A stretch of DNA of 64,000 nt, from positions 2,681,001 to 2,745,000 of the forward strand of contig OX335656.1 in assembly GCA_946894095.1 (NCBI GenBank), in the 5' to 3' direction. The translations under genes were made by a program, and so were the position numbers. Positions within the stretch are counted from its first letter, which is position 1; every line of letters starts with the position of its first letter. Shown piece after piece: positions 43,418-54,450 of the stretch. The notes beneath the pieces were generated by a model, which did not search any database, had not been told where the DNA came from, and was given only the letters and a program-made list of their open reading frames with translations. The DNA comes from Incurvaria masculella. Its lineage: Eukaryota; Arthropoda; Insecta; Lepidoptera; Incurvariidae.

Positions 43418-43582
43418 CTTAGCCCCGGTTGCACGAAGAGACGGCCGAGTTAATCAATGTTCAAACACGTCACTTTTAGTGAACCGCATAGAGTTCCTTC
43501 CATACTGTCTATACAAAGTGACATGTTTAATCGTACATTTATGTTGATTTTAATTTTTTGTCCTTTCGTGCACTCGGCTCTT
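43418..43582 (+). mobile_element. Small MITE (family M1), full copy
   Basis: CTTAGCCCCGGTTGCACGAA at the left and GTCCTTTCGTGCACTCGG at the right, collinear with the pair at 8872-9200. Confidence 0.75.
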
Positions 43583-44299
43583 AATGTGTGGCGATTAAGC
43601 TAATTAGCAGTAGGTGAAAAAGGCCCTTATACGCATTAGTACTAATTGTGCATAGGGTCAGCGCTGCTGCTGGTGCCAGTGAAATTCCATCAGTCATACC
43701 CGCTTTGGCCTTGCGCCAGTGCCACCGATTGCCCTCAAGCTTATATGATTTCATACGTTTAGCTAAAAGTGTTGTGGTTAATCGTGCGTCGATGTCGTAA
43801 TTTCAACGTTGATGTGTCTTTCTGCAACCAAGCCTTGGTGCCCTTAGCGCTCTATACAGCACAAGCGAATCGTGTGCTACGGCCGTATGTGGCCGTAAGG
43901 GTCAGATCACACAGCGACGCAATTTAGAGAGAGCCGTCTGGATTCGCAGTGCAGTGCGCGTCCTCTTGCATGCATCGTCTCGACGTGTTGCGTTGTGAAG
44001 CAACCCCAAGGGTCCATGCTTCGGAGAACCTCTCGCAGGGTACAGTTACGATTTTTGGAGCCGAAATTTCCAAAAGTAGTTTATCCTTTTGGAAATGTTC
44101 CGAAGACAAACATTAGATTTTTATCGAATTATCGTATTTTCAACTTATTGACAACCACTCAAAGACAAGTTTAGAAGTTTCTTTGCGGGTTCTTCTTCAC
44201 TGGGTTGATCGAATCCGCGGATCAATCAAATTGTGACATGACTTGACTACCAGAAGTTGAATAAATATATGAAATGAAACTGCGAACCCTTCAGTAAAT
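43583..44299. other. Non-coding stretch, no gene recognised
   Basis: No recognised repeat and no convincing exon. Confidence 0.35.
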
Positions 44300-44512
44300 T
44301 TGGCGTAATGGTTTATAGCCGTTCATAAGTCTAGGCGCGGGGAATCGCTTCGCATGCGTGAGGTCATGGGTTCAATCCCCGCCCGTTCATGCGCCGCTTT
44401 TTTTTGGTTCGGAGTTTGAAAAGTGAACTTCGTCACAAATGCGAGGTGTTTCATGGTTCAGAATCCATGTAAAACTATAGGTACCCTTTCCATACCACCT
44501 AGTAGCCGATCT
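44300..44512 (+). repeat. SINE S1-related copy with different tRNA-like head
   Basis: The head contains GGTCATGGGTTCAATCCCC (B-box-like) and leads into the S1 body ('ttcggagtttgaaaagtg', 'tcagaatccatgtaaaac'). It is truncated after 'ccacctagtag'. Confidence 0.65.
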
Positions 44513-45087
44513 GGCGTTCCTTTGACGCATAGGTGTTGGCTTATTATTTACGGAACCGGTCGTCTCTAATTTTCGTTCTGATCGTTCGTTTGTTCGCTGC
44601 AAGCCACCACTATGCGCTTATATCTAATGGGTGAGGTGGAAGAGATTGCCATAAGGCAGTAACATCACCCTTTGGATGAAGGAAAGTATGCAGTAGGTAG
44701 CTAACATTTATAATATGTTTTTTCTTTGCATGCTTAAGAAGATACATATTTTTTTTAATCCTTTTTTCACTTTTCAGAAATGTACTCTGCATTGTATGTT
44801 TTACTGTTCTTTTGTTTTTCTGTATACTTATGTCTTCTTCATCCATTATATGGTTATTATTATTATTATTAATTTGGTCACCAAACGTTGGAGAAACGAC
44901 GTTGAAAGGCCACCGCTTCTGCCGTCAAATGTACGCAACGCGGACATCGTTTGCACACAAACTCATTTTGATAATAATGTTTTATCATTTGGACGTGCTG
45001 CTCAATCATGTAACTCGCCATGGTGATTTGTTATCAGTTTATTGTTTATGAAGTCTGTTAACACTTACGGTTGTCTGAGTGGTCAGC
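44513..45087. other. AT-rich stretch, no gene recognised
   Basis: Frames of about 100 codons here consist of low-complexity Phe/Ile/Leu-rich sequence and look random. Confidence 0.35.
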
Positions 45088-45428
45088 CTGAGTTCTCACC
45101 TAAATTGGCGTTTACGGCAAACCGAGCTTTTTCCGTAAAAACGTCAAACTCCATACTAGTTTTACTAAATATTATATAGTTTTACTTCTTCATGCTGTCA
45201 AAGTCAAACTCGGACATCCGATTTGTATGAAAACGCGGAGTCGGCGTAAATGGAAACGTCGACGTATTTACGGCAACGTTCAGTAAGCTGTCAAATCAAA
45301 CTCGGACTAGCAAATGTTAGTTCGATGAACGCCCACTGCGCGCTCTCTTCATTTTCTCCATACATTTGAAAACGCCAGACGATCGGTTTGCCACAAACGC
45401 CAATTTAGATGACAACTGAGACTACAGG
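45088..45428 (+). mobile_element. MITE (family M3), uninterrupted copy
   Basis: The left end CCTGAGTTCTCACCTAAATT and the right end (inverse of CTCAGTTGTCATCTAAATTG) form about 38-base inverted repeats reaching GGCAAACCGA on both sides. It provides the empty-site reference for the insertion at 16591. Confidence 0.8.
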
Positions 45429-45558
45429 CTCTTGCGTGTAAAATCGGTTTTCGCCGACACGTTTCACCCGCTGCGCCGCGGACTTTTTCAGAACGGTGGC
45501 TGTCCTGGAGCAACGTTCAACTATTCGGACAGACATTATGTGCAGCGGCGGTGTAAAC

Positions 45559-46111
45559 TTAAGGTGGCCCAACCCGGCGGGCCTAACTCATTCGCGGGCA
45601 CGGTACAAAACCGAGCGGTTGCGCTCTGGGACCTTCTCTGTTTCAAAGAATAAGACAGGCTCCGTGATGAGGAAGATGCAATATGTCCACAAAAAAGACA
45701 ATGTGCATAGTGTATGATTTGGTAAGATTTACGAAAATTTTAATTTCAAAACGACTTATAGCTAAAAGTAAACCACGACCGCTGTAGTAAAAAATCGAAC
45801 AAAAACCAAATAGATTAAAAATCATGATTAGATAAGCTATGTCTGATGACTAATCTTTTTAAGATGTTCTTACTTTATCATTGCGTAATCCACCTCCAAA
45901 GTTATTGCATAAAACGCGCGAAAAATGCGAACTTTCGGACCTTATAACTTAGAAACCAAACACTATTTTACAATGCCAATGGGCATCAGACATCTAGTTC
46001 GATCAAAAAAAGCTATTTTGAGCAAAATTTTGGATATCTGACAAGAAATATGGGCGTTATCTTCTTTTTTCCCCTTTTGTATGGGGAGATGAGCGGGATG
46101 GGCCACCTTAA
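45559..46111 (+). mobile_element. TTAA-ended MITE (family M2), full copy
   Basis: Begins TTAAGGTGGCCCAACCCGGC and ends GGGATGGGCCACCTTAA. Collinear with the 27.5 kb copy. Confidence 0.85.
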
Positions 46112-46640
46112 AAAGTTTGTTGTTTATTCATCACTGCACTTGGATTTGACTTTTTTTTTCATTTTCCACTCCAGCAATCACAGCGAAGAAGAACTGGCAA
46201 GAATATTCTCTGGATTTTTGTTTTTAACGTCCACTTAATCTAAGTCTACAAAAGTATTTGCCACTGCTTGCAATCACAGGTAAAACACTAAATTAATATT
46301 AATTGACGAGAATCAACAAATCAAGTATTGTATTGTATTGTTTTATTGCATTCATAGGTAGGTAACCTACACTTAAACATGTCAAGAATCGTTATGCTAG
46401 GTCTATGTCAAAAATATAAATGTCGCATACTCTATTTCCATGCATATAAGAAATGGCAAACATATTTTGCCAGTCACAAAATAAGTTTAAAACAAGTTAG
46501 GTAAAAGTAGTTGATTAATAATGCCACCGCTCGCAAGAAAAACATAAGGAGAAACGTAAAGAATAAATATAAAAAAACAAAAGATTAAAAAAAACAATAA
46601 TTATGATTCTGAATTATGAATATTGAACTTAACCTAAATC

Positions 46641-46772
46641 TGGTGTATAGTGCCATCGTCAATGTATACTAGTCAAAATTATTTTACGAACTCAATCTAA
46701 ATCTGGTGTATAGTGCCATCGTCAATGTACCTAAATCGTGTATCATGTATAGCGCCATCGTCAATGTACCAA
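46641..46772 (+). repeat. Three-copy tandem repeat
   Basis: The block 'gtatagtgccatcgtcaatg' occurs three times (the third with 'gcgcc') at uneven spacing of roughly 65 and 45 bases. Confidence 0.75.
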
Positions 46773-46809
46773 AGTCGTATGTCAGTTCGTCAGCATCAGT
46801 ATCAGTTCA

Positions 46810-47058
46810 TAAAAAAACCGGCCAAGTGTGAGTTGAACTCGCACACGAAGAGTTCTGTACCATTCCACAAGATTTAACACAAAAACAAATCACGTTTTTT
46901 GTATGTGGACCCCCTTTCATTTTTATTATTTTAAAATTTTACCTATTTGATGTTATAACGGTGAAAATGTCAGAAAATGTAGGAAGGACGCACGGACGGA
47001 CAGCGGAGGCTTAGTAATAGGGTTCCGTTGGCACCCTTTGGGTACGGAACCCTAAAAA
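46810..47058 (+). repeat. Family A repeat, internally shortened
   Basis: The head CCGGCCAAGTGTGAGTTG and the tail 'tttgggtacggaaccctaaa' are present. The segment ahead of the GGAC run is deleted. Confidence 0.85.
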
Positions 47059-47639
47059 TATCCGTTTATTTTTTAAGACAATGCCTGCCATCTAACGGTG
47101 ACTTATAATTAACAACAGATTTGACAGGCGACGTCAAAACAACATGGTCTCCACAGCCTGTCAACATCGACCCAGTCCCTTTTGGAAAACCCTATATAAT
47201 CAAACACATGCAATATGCGTTAGGCATTATTTAAATCGAACCTTGCTTGCTTCATTCGTGAATATCAATCCGAATCCACCGAACCCTTATAAGTGAAAGG
47301 CAATTGAACTGAAAATTTGGCGCGGGCATTACCACCTTGCTAATTAAATAGACCAGGTAGGTCCCGCTTTGATCACGGATAAAGCTCGCATGCGGGTAGG
47401 CGCCAATCTGTTTGCCGAACGCGTTTTGTATGTTAAATGTGTTTTTATATTGGATACGCACAAAGAGAACGCTGTTTGTCACCAATTGTTTCATTTGCGA
47501 GTGTTTGAGCTGCCTGAATCGCGATTAAAAACGCCGATGCAGCGAGCACAGGACGATATATGTTTCATGCCAGATTTGCCTCGCTGCGCTGTTTCACCGG
47601 ATTCCTCGTTTATTGTTGATTGTATGAAACTATGATTGA

Positions 47640-47805
47640 AGTGGCAATGAAAATTGTCCTTGTTTTCCACACAGTTCAGTGTAGTCGTGCTCATAAAGGG
47701 AAGGTCTTGACATACCCCCTAATTACTTCGGGAATGTGGTGTATTAGGGTTAATATCATGACGTTATTTTTGTGGCTATCCATATCTGGTTCCATAAAAA
47801 AACCT
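47640..47805 (+). repeat. SINE S1 3' fragment
   Basis: Matches the family body from 'gtggcaatgaaaattgtcc' to 'atccatatctggttcc' and ends in an A run. No tRNA head. Confidence 0.7.
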
Positions 47806-48534
47806 AAACCCACTTAAAAAGTTACTTGCAAAAACAAGTTGCAAAGTTTTGTGTAGTATTTTTTTGTACCCTTTCACCGCCAAGGTTTTTTGGCATAATC
47901 CTTGTCAATACGCCACACATCAATTATTTCTAAAATATGCAGTCTTGAATTGTTGTTTGTTTTGTTACAAATAGTGTGTTTCCACTGTTGAAACAGTAGA
48001 AATCTAATGAACGCTAGTATGTACTGTGCAATTATGTAAATAAAACACATTATTTCGTAATCAGTAAAATTTTATTAATGTTTGAAGTGGAGTAGTTTTC
48101 TGTCGGATATATCCGACGATGGCGCCTGCAGGATGCCTTGCTCTGACGGATATATACGTTCCTGGCGGGGAAAGGGTTAAAGGGGAGTCTGGAGAAACAA
48201 TCAAAGACGACACGTGACAGTGACAGTGGGCATTCGTTGCCATGGTCGATTTGTGTAAATTAAATTACCTGCATAGATAGCTTTGCCTGACTATACGTAG
48301 GGTGAAAAAATACAGGAAACACAATCACATTTTGTAACACTCGCCTGCAAATTCACTCAATGTATCCCATTTCAATCAAGGCACATTTGTAAAAAACAAA
48401 AAGGCTTCAATGCAATTTCACGAAAATAAATATTACGAGCGGCAATATTTAAAAAAGAAATACTGGATCAGTGCGAGCATAACTCATGCCGCGTAGGCTT
48501 CCGTAACACAGACCTAATTTATATGAAATCCAAA

Positions 48535-48690
48535 ATTTTAACGCGACGTCAAGATATCAGCCCAACACGATTCATGGCAACTAGGTGCCATTCCAGGATC
48601 TTGCATTTTTTGCACGGCTACATTTAACTGGATGGAAAACACGGATCAGTTTAATTGCTGTCGATGATCTTTCATTCAATGGTGCCGATA
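48535..48690 (-). repeat. SINE S1 fragment
   Basis: Decayed minus copy with 'agcccaacacgattcatgg' and 'aactggatggaaaacacgg'. Confidence 0.55.
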
Positions 48691-48837
48691 GTCGTTTGGG
48701 ATGCTGCGGTTAATGAAGTTTGCTACCATATCTCCTGTGTCGATGTATTGCGAAACAAGGCCATCCCGCAGATGGCGCCAGCTACCACGGCCAAGAGGCA
48801 ATAGCCAAACGCCGTTTGGCAACCGTTTAGAAAACAA

Positions 48838-49814
48838 CTGTGTGCGACGTTTGATGAGGCATCCCAAGTAAACAGTCTGACGACCAGAAATACAGTAGGA
48901 CCTCTTTAATCCGAACTCCGAAAATCTACCCCCCTCCCTCCGTTCGGATTCGTAGAGCGTTTAGTACAGAGAATTTATAGGGTATTTCTTATTACATTTT
49001 AAAAGCATATTCAGGTATAAATTTAAATAAATTTATATAAATGTAAAACACAAATAACTGCCCAGATGCACGATGTTCGATCTTCTTCCATGATATCCCA
49101 TTCTGGCAACAAACGCGCGCGCAGGCGACCTGTCAGTCGCCAAAATATAGCGTTGACGAATGGGTGTGTCATTGATCCCAACAAACCGCGAGATTTCGTA
49201 TTAATGGTATGGAGATAAGACTCTTGTGCTGAACCCTGCTGCAACCCCAGGGGGCCCCCACGCCGACGGAAGAAGACACCAACAAAAGTAAGTCGCGAGC
49301 GCGCAACATTCCTATTTATTGTCCTTTCTCCCAGAAGTTGGGGCATACCACGTCGGGGACGAATCACACGAGCAACGCTATAGCAACACAAAATGGCCGA
49401 CAAGTAACAATAACAAATGCGCGTGACACCTACTCGACATTTGGTAAGCAACTGGCGAGACACGAAACGGCGAGTGAAAAAGCACGGGTGGGGTTGGGGC
49501 GTTCGGATTACAGAGGTGTTCAGATTAGAAGGGGTTCGGATTAAAAAGGGCCTGAGGGAATTTTCCTATTAAAATTGTGTAGAGAAGACATTTCTGATTT
49601 TTTTTACTAAAATTAGACATCTCAATAGAAACGTAATTATAGTTTGTTTATGACATTTATACATATATCTAGCGAAAATATTATTTTCAAATTATAGTTT
49701 TTTTAAATGTCATTACAACAATTATAAAATAAATAAAAAAACTAGGACAGCAATCATCATTCTGAAGTTCTATTTGGACTTACTGACACGTTTGACTGGC
49801 CCCAGCGTTTTAAT
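48838..49814. mobile_element. Decayed M4-like TTAA element split by a pogo-like MITE
   Basis: 'gaggcatcccaagtaaac' and 'agtctgacga' at 48855-48885, and 'gttctatttggacttactg' to 'ccccagcgttttaa' at 49768-49812, match the corresponding left and right portions of M4 at 16.6-17.06 kb. The centre is occupied by the insertion at 48893-49553. Confidence 0.45.
48893..49553. mobile_element. pogo/Tigger-like non-autonomous element
   Basis: The left end CAGTAGGACCTCTTTAATCC+GAAC and the right end (inverse CCTCAGGCCCTTTTTAATCC+GAAC) resemble pogo/Tigger ends (CAGT...TTxATCCGAA). An inner inverse copy of the end motif lies at about 49500-49540. No transposase. Confidence 0.55.
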
Positions 49815-50056
49815 TGATAATACGCCTATTACTATTACTCCGGGAGGTCACTACGTTTTTGGTCACGATAAGGTAAATGGCTGAATCTGGGTTCACATGT
49901 TAGAGACCAACCCTCTGATGCTAAATATGTTGGTCTGCCCGTGCCAAGTGGTTGCGTTTTTTAGATTGACTATATAAAAAAGATGCTGGTATGTACCTGC
50001 TAATGAATATACTGATTGTCTGGAAACATTGATACCTACTAATTATACAACAAAAA
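49772..50056 (+). repeat. Left direct repeat flanking the RTE-type LINE
   Basis: 285 bp, starting 'atttggacttactgacacg' and ending 'attatacaacaaaaa'. The same sequence follows the LINE at 55192-55469. It contains the first part of an M5 MITE (from 49842). Its M5 portion stops abruptly at the LINE start while the right copy continues through the full M5. Confidence 0.85.
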
Positions 50057-50088
50057 GTTCAGTTCTACTAGACTAGAACTGAACTTTT
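50053..50088. repeat. Perfect 15-base-arm hairpin at the 5' junction of the LINE
   Basis: AAAAGTTCAGTTCTA and its exact inverse flank CTAGAC. The left arm begins in the last A residues of the flanking direct repeat, so the hairpin sits on the junction. Confidence 0.9.
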
Positions 50089-50824
50089 AAAAGTTTGAAA
50101 GTGCTAAGTAAACTCGAAGAGGGCTCCTTGCAAACATTTTCTATTTACGCATAAAAATCTCGAACTCAGAGTTTTCGCGACATCTACCAAGCGGAGCAGT
50201 GTTAAATTAATGTGTACTGTTACCCTCACGGCTGGATATTCGGTGAGTTCGTTCCAATTTGGGTTCGAAGCGGTGAACAAATATTGACACTGGGTGACGT
50301 AAAACAGAGTTATCTAAGAAGAACTGTGTGATTATCGACTAGCTACGTCTGCACTTTATCGAGAAAATGGTTTCGATTCCAATCCCGGCCTATATATTTT
50401 CGATTTAGATAGTTGGAAGCTTCGAAGCGTAGCCGGAATCGGCCATCTTGTCCGCCATAATCCGACCGGCGCTCACTTCACGCGTGTCGTCACCAGCTGT
50501 ATTCGCGCTAGTCGCACAGAATCGCGGCATGAATGGAATGAATGCAAACGGAACAAACGCAACACACATGCTCCGAATAAAAACAAAATATAGTACTCTA
50601 ACCAATATTGAAATATAAAAGTATTATAGCTCTCAATATAAAAGTATTATATCCCTCATCTGCCCAGAAATTTAAATACATAAGAACAATAAATACCTCT
50701 ATCGAAATACAAAGTCATACATTCATTGACACCACAACGTCATATATCAGCCTAAGCGTGCACTGTACATAGGGTATCACAACCATTTATATTTATATTA
50801 ATTTTCAAATTGTATTTACAAACA

Positions 50825-51589
50825 ATGGATAAAGAAGTGCTATTATCGTGTATGAGAGAATTTAAGAATGATGTAATGAAAGAAATGAGGGGGCAAACGG
50901 AAAAAATTAACGAAAACACTAATAGGGGATTCCAGGAGCTAGAATTAAAATATACGGGACTACATAAACGTATGGAGAGCATGGATGAGGAAATAAAGTA
51001 CATGGACAGGGAGATAAGGAAGAAAAATATCATAATATTTGGAATAGCAGAGGAAGAGCAGAGTATAAGCGGATTGGAAGACTGCATAATGGATATTTTT
51101 CAAAATAAAATGAAAGTGGATATATTGATCCGAGATATAGATATCGTGTATAGAATTGGGAAAAAGGAGGAATCTAAAATTCGACCAGTGATGGTAAAAT
51201 TCATAGCACAAAGAACGAAGAACTCAGCTTTAAAAGCATCAAGTATGCTTAAAGGTACGCAGATAAGACTCTCTGAAGACTATCCTAAAAATGTGTTAAA
51301 AGTGCGCAAAGAGTACAGGGAACAAATGGCTCAAAACCCAGATCTTCGAGAGCGATATATACTGAAATATGACAAATTGGTAGAAGTAAAATCGCAAAGT
51401 AACGTGCAAAAGCAAAAAAGAAACCTATCCTTATCACCAATACAGGATAGATTGTATTCAAACACCGAGAGCGAAAATGTTTGCTCACAGCCATCTAAAC
51501 GTAATAAAATCAGAGAAAGCATCCTACCGTACTTCGCGAAAGAAAAAGCAAATGTTGGATCGTCAGAGAAAGTAAAAGAAAGCACATAG
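50825..51589 (+). CDS. LINE ORF1 protein (coiled coil plus RNA-binding-like domain)
   Basis: 254 codons from ATG at 50825 (the frame is open five codons further up, without another ATG) to TAG at 51587-51589. Residues about 10-66 are charged and heptad-like, fitting a coiled coil. From residue 68 the sequence NIIIFGI, then DIVYRIG and IRPVMVKFIA, resembles the RRM-like core of L1/RTE ORF1 proteins that bind element RNA. The C-terminal quarter is basic (QKQKRN, PSKRNK). ORF2 follows in the same frame right after the UAG, whose next six bases are CAATCA. Confidence 0.8.
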   Translation: MDKEVLLSCMREFKNDVMKEMRGQTEKINENTNRGFQELELKYTGLHKRMESMDEEIKYMDREIRKKNIIIFGIAEEEQSISGLEDCIMDIFQNKMKVDILIRDIDIVYRIGKKEESKIRPVMVKFIAQRTKNSALKASSMLKGTQIRLSEDYPKNVLKVRKEYREQMAQNPDLRERYILKYDKLVEVKSQSNVQKQKRNLSLSPIQDRLYSNTESENVCSQPSKRNKIRESILPYFAKEKANVGSSEKVKEST

Positions 51590-54205
51590 CAATCAATACA
51601 CCATCGCTCATCAAAAACCAAATTAACAAAAGATCAAAATATCTTAAAAATAGGTACAATTAACGTAAGAACACTATTGGGGGAAGACCGACTCGAAGAA
51701 ATAGAAAATGCACTTGGAAACATAGAATGGGATATTGTAGGAATGTCCGAGGTCCGACGCAGGATGGAAACTATGACACAATTGAAAAGCGGAAATATTT
51801 TCTATCATTGTGATGCGAAAAAGGGACGAAATGGAGTAGGATTTATTATAAAGAATAATTTGAAAAAAGACATTGAGTCGTGTCACAGCATTTCGGATCG
51901 AGTAGCTGTGCTTACACTCAAAGTCAGTAAAAGATATCTGCGCATAATTCAAGTATACGCGCCGACATCAAAGGCAACGGAAGAAGAAGTTGAAGTCTTT
52001 TACGAACACATAAATGCAGCACTGCAACCAATGAAAAATTCGGACACACTGATAATAGGCGACTTCAATAGCCAAATCGGGCAAAGAAAAAAGCACGAAG
52101 ATCAAGTAATCGGGAAATATTGTTACGGGGTTAGAAACGAGCGAGGTGAGAGACTTCTGCTATTCACTCATGAACACAATTTCAGGGTAGCAAATAGCTA
52201 TTTTAAGTCAAGAAATGGAAAGAAATGGACATGGATATCACCAAATGGACAAATTAAAAACCAAATCGACTATGTCCTTGCACAGAATATACAGCTACTG
52301 ACAGACGTACGTATTCTGAATAAATTCGCATTTAATACCGATCATAGACTAATCATGGCAAGCGTAAAAACAAATATAAAAAGAAAGAGAAATTTTTGCG
52401 CCTATAATAAAAATACAACATACAGCCTTGACGAATGCCACATAAACCAGCTTACCAACCTCAAATCCTGCATAAAATCATCTTCTAGTAGAAATACCTG
52501 CAATACACAAACATATTACGACAAAATTGAGCTGACACTGCAATCTATACAATACGCACAAAGAAAAGTTAAGGAAAGAACAGACAAATTTACGGAAAGG
52601 ACTAAAGTACTAATTAAAGAAAGAGAAAGATTAAAATTAATTAAAAATAAAACACTCAACGAAAAAAAGGAACTACGATTGCAAAAAACCATAACAAAAA
52701 GAAGCATACGAAAGGACATTCGAGCATATCACATGAATATAATGATAAAAACTCTAGAGGATACTGGATCCACAAAAGAAATATTAAAGAATAGAGAAGT
52801 GGGTAAAGAAATAATGCCATCAGTGAAAAACGCAAAAGGAACGATTGTACATAACAGGAAGGAAATGGTGGCTATAGCAACTGACTTCTATAAGAAACTA
52901 TATAGTAAATCCGAGACGAATACTAAGAACAACATAACCTCGTTGGCCTTACAGACGAGTCAAGAAAAAGTACCGATTTTCTTGGAGTCTGAAGTCAGGG
53001 AAGCTATTAACAAATTGAAAAATGGAAAAAGCCCAGGCAAGGACAATATAACAAACGAGTTGTTGAAAATCTCAAAAAACATCATCATAGAGCCATTGCT
53101 ACATTTATTTAACAACATACTAAAAGAAGAAAAAGTTCCAAAACAGTGGTTACATTCACAAATAAAACTACTACACAAAAAAGGAAGTAAATCAGAAATA
53201 AATAACTATAGACCTATTAGCTTGACCTCATGCACATACAAGGTGTTTATGTCGATTCTACGGTCACGTGTCTATAATACTCTTAATGAACAACAACCAG
53301 TAGAGCAAGCAGGATTTAGAAGAAGTTTTTCAACGGTAGACCATCTGCATACATTAAATATGATAATGGAGAAATACATAGAATACAATAAAGATCTGTA
53401 CATGTGTTTTATAGATTTTGCAAAAGCATTTGATTCAATAGAACATACTTTCCTACTGAATGCACTAACCAATCAAGGTCTACAAAAAACATATCTTATG
53501 ATAATAAAATACATATATGACAACAGCACTGCTAACGTACAATTAGACACGGACGGGCCAAACTTCCAAATAGAGAAGGGAGTAAAGCAAGGAGATCCTT
53601 TGTCCCCAATCCTCTTTAACTGTCTACTGGAAGACATTTTCAGACTACTCAACTGGGACATGTACGGAGTGAATATAGGTGGAGTGCAACTGGCCGCGCT
53701 TAGATTTGCTGATGACATAGTATTGTTCTCCGAATCTCCCGAAGACCTTCAAAAGATGGTTAAAAGTTTACGAGAAACAATCAGAATAGCGGGGCTACAA
53801 TTAAATTTTTCAAAAACAAAGGTAATGACAAATGGTAGAAAAATACCCATAGTCATTGAATGCCAAGCATTAGAATATGTTTATGACTACATTTACCTTG
53901 GCCAATTACAATCATTCGAAAATAGATTGGAAAAAGAAGTCGAGCGAAGGTGTAGCAACGCTTGGAAAAAATATTGGGCACTAAAATGCATATTTAAAAG
54001 TGATCTACCGATTACCGCAAAAACAAAAATATACAACACAGGCATATTACCGGTGCTTACGTACGGATCACAGACATGGGCGTTGACAGACAGGTTGGCC
54101 CATAAATTAAAAGTATGTCAGCGGGCCATGGAGAGGAGTATGCTGGGAACGACGAGATGGATGAAAATAAGGAACGAAGAAATCAGAAAAAAAAAACAGG
54201 AGTAA
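51590..54205 (+). CDS. LINE ORF2: endonuclease and reverse transcriptase (RTE type)
   Basis: Open in the ORF1 frame from directly after the UAG. Codon 25 is the Asn of IGTINVRTL (51662), the first motif of the apurinic-type endonuclease. Then come GMSEVRRR, GDFNSQIG, IDYVLAQ and TDHRLIM. The reverse transcriptase follows with GKSPGKDNITNELL, NNYRPISLTSCTYKV, QAGFRRSFST, CFIDFAKAFDSIEH, VKQGDPLSPILFNCLLEDI and the catalytic FADD (53705-53716). There is no ATG in frame before 51743 (Met of MSEV), which lies past the first catalytic Asn, so a normal AUG start would delete part of the endonuclease. The frame runs into a premature stop at 54203 because of a length change in an A10 run (54187-54196). 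Confidence 0.85.
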   Translation, partial: QSIHHRSSKTKLTKDQNILKIGTINVRTLLGEDRLEEIENALGNIEWDIVGMSEVRRRMETMTQLKSGNIFYHCDAKKGRNGVGFIIKNNLKKDIESCHSISDRVAVLTLKVSKRYLRIIQVYAPTSKATEEEVEVFYEHINAALQPMKNSDTLIIGDFNSQIGQRKKHEDQVIGKYCYGVRNERGERLLLFTHEHNFRVANSYFKSRNGKKWTWISPNGQIKNQIDYVLAQNIQLLTDVRILNKFAFNTDHRLIMASVKTNIKRKRNFCAYNKNTTYSLDECHINQLTNLKSCIKSSSSRNTCNTQTYYDKIELTLQSIQYAQRKVKERTDKFTERTKVLIKERERLKLIKNKTLNEKKELRLQKTITKRSIRKDIRAYHMNIMIKTLEDTGSTKEILKNREVGKEIMPSVKNAKGTIVHNRKEMVAIATDFYKKLYSKSETNTKNNITSLALQTSQEKVPIFLESEVREAINKLKNGKSPGKDNITNELLKISKNIIIEPLLHLFNNILKEEKVPKQWLHSQIKLLHKKGSKSEINNYRPISLTSCTYKVFMSILRSRVYNTLNEQQPVEQAGFRRSFSTVDHLHTLNMIMEKYIEYNKDLYMCFIDFAKAFDSIEHTFLLNALTNQGLQKTYLMIIKYIYDNSTANVQLDTDGPNFQIEKGVKQGDPLSPILFNCLLEDIFRLLNWDMYGVNIGGVQLAALRFADDIVLFSESPEDLQKMVKSLRETIRIAGLQLNFSKTKVMTNGRKIPIVIECQALEYVYDYIYLGQLQSFENRLEKEVERRCSNAWKKYWALKCIFKSDLPITAKTKIYNTGILPVLTYGSQTWALTDRLAHKLKVCQRAMERSMLGTTRWMKIRNEEIRKKKQE

Positions 54206-54450
54206 AAGATCTAATAGAGACGGCGAAAAGGTTAAAATGGGAATGGGCGGGACATCTAATGAGAAGAACCGATGAAAGATGGAGCAAAGTTACCACTCAC
54301 TGGATACCTCGCGATGGTTCAAGAAGAGTGGGACGACCACTGATGCGATGGAGCGATGAACTGCGCGCAGCCTGCCCACAGTGGTGGCGGGTAGCGCGAG
54401 ACCGGCAGCAGTGGCGAGACAAAGTGAATATCGTGCTCAGTGTCGTTTAG
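54197..54450 (+). pseudogene. C-terminal end of LINE ORF2, shifted into another frame
   Basis: Immediately after the A10 run the next frame continues TGVKDLIETAKRLKWEWAGH, LMRRTDERWSKV and GRPLMRWSDELR to a stop at 54450. This is the conserved tail of RTE ORF2, so the break is a one- or two-base slip in the A run (or a sequencing error there) and not a real end. Confidence 0.85.

Larger units (their letters stand above)
46112..47130 (+). repeat. R1 repeat interrupted by about 735 bp that includes a family A copy
   Basis: R1 runs from about 46117 to 46320 ('gagaatcaacaaat'), stops, and resumes at about 47056 with 'aaatatccgtttatttttt' and 'agacaatgcctgcc', in the order seen at 9272-9560. The inserted part contains AT-rich repeat sequence, a tandem repeat and a family A element. 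Confidence 0.6.

Noticed and set aside
49023..49544. 146-codon minus-strand frame inside the pogo-like element
   Set aside because: No DDE or helix-turn-helix motif; lies within the non-autonomous element and does not read as a transposase.
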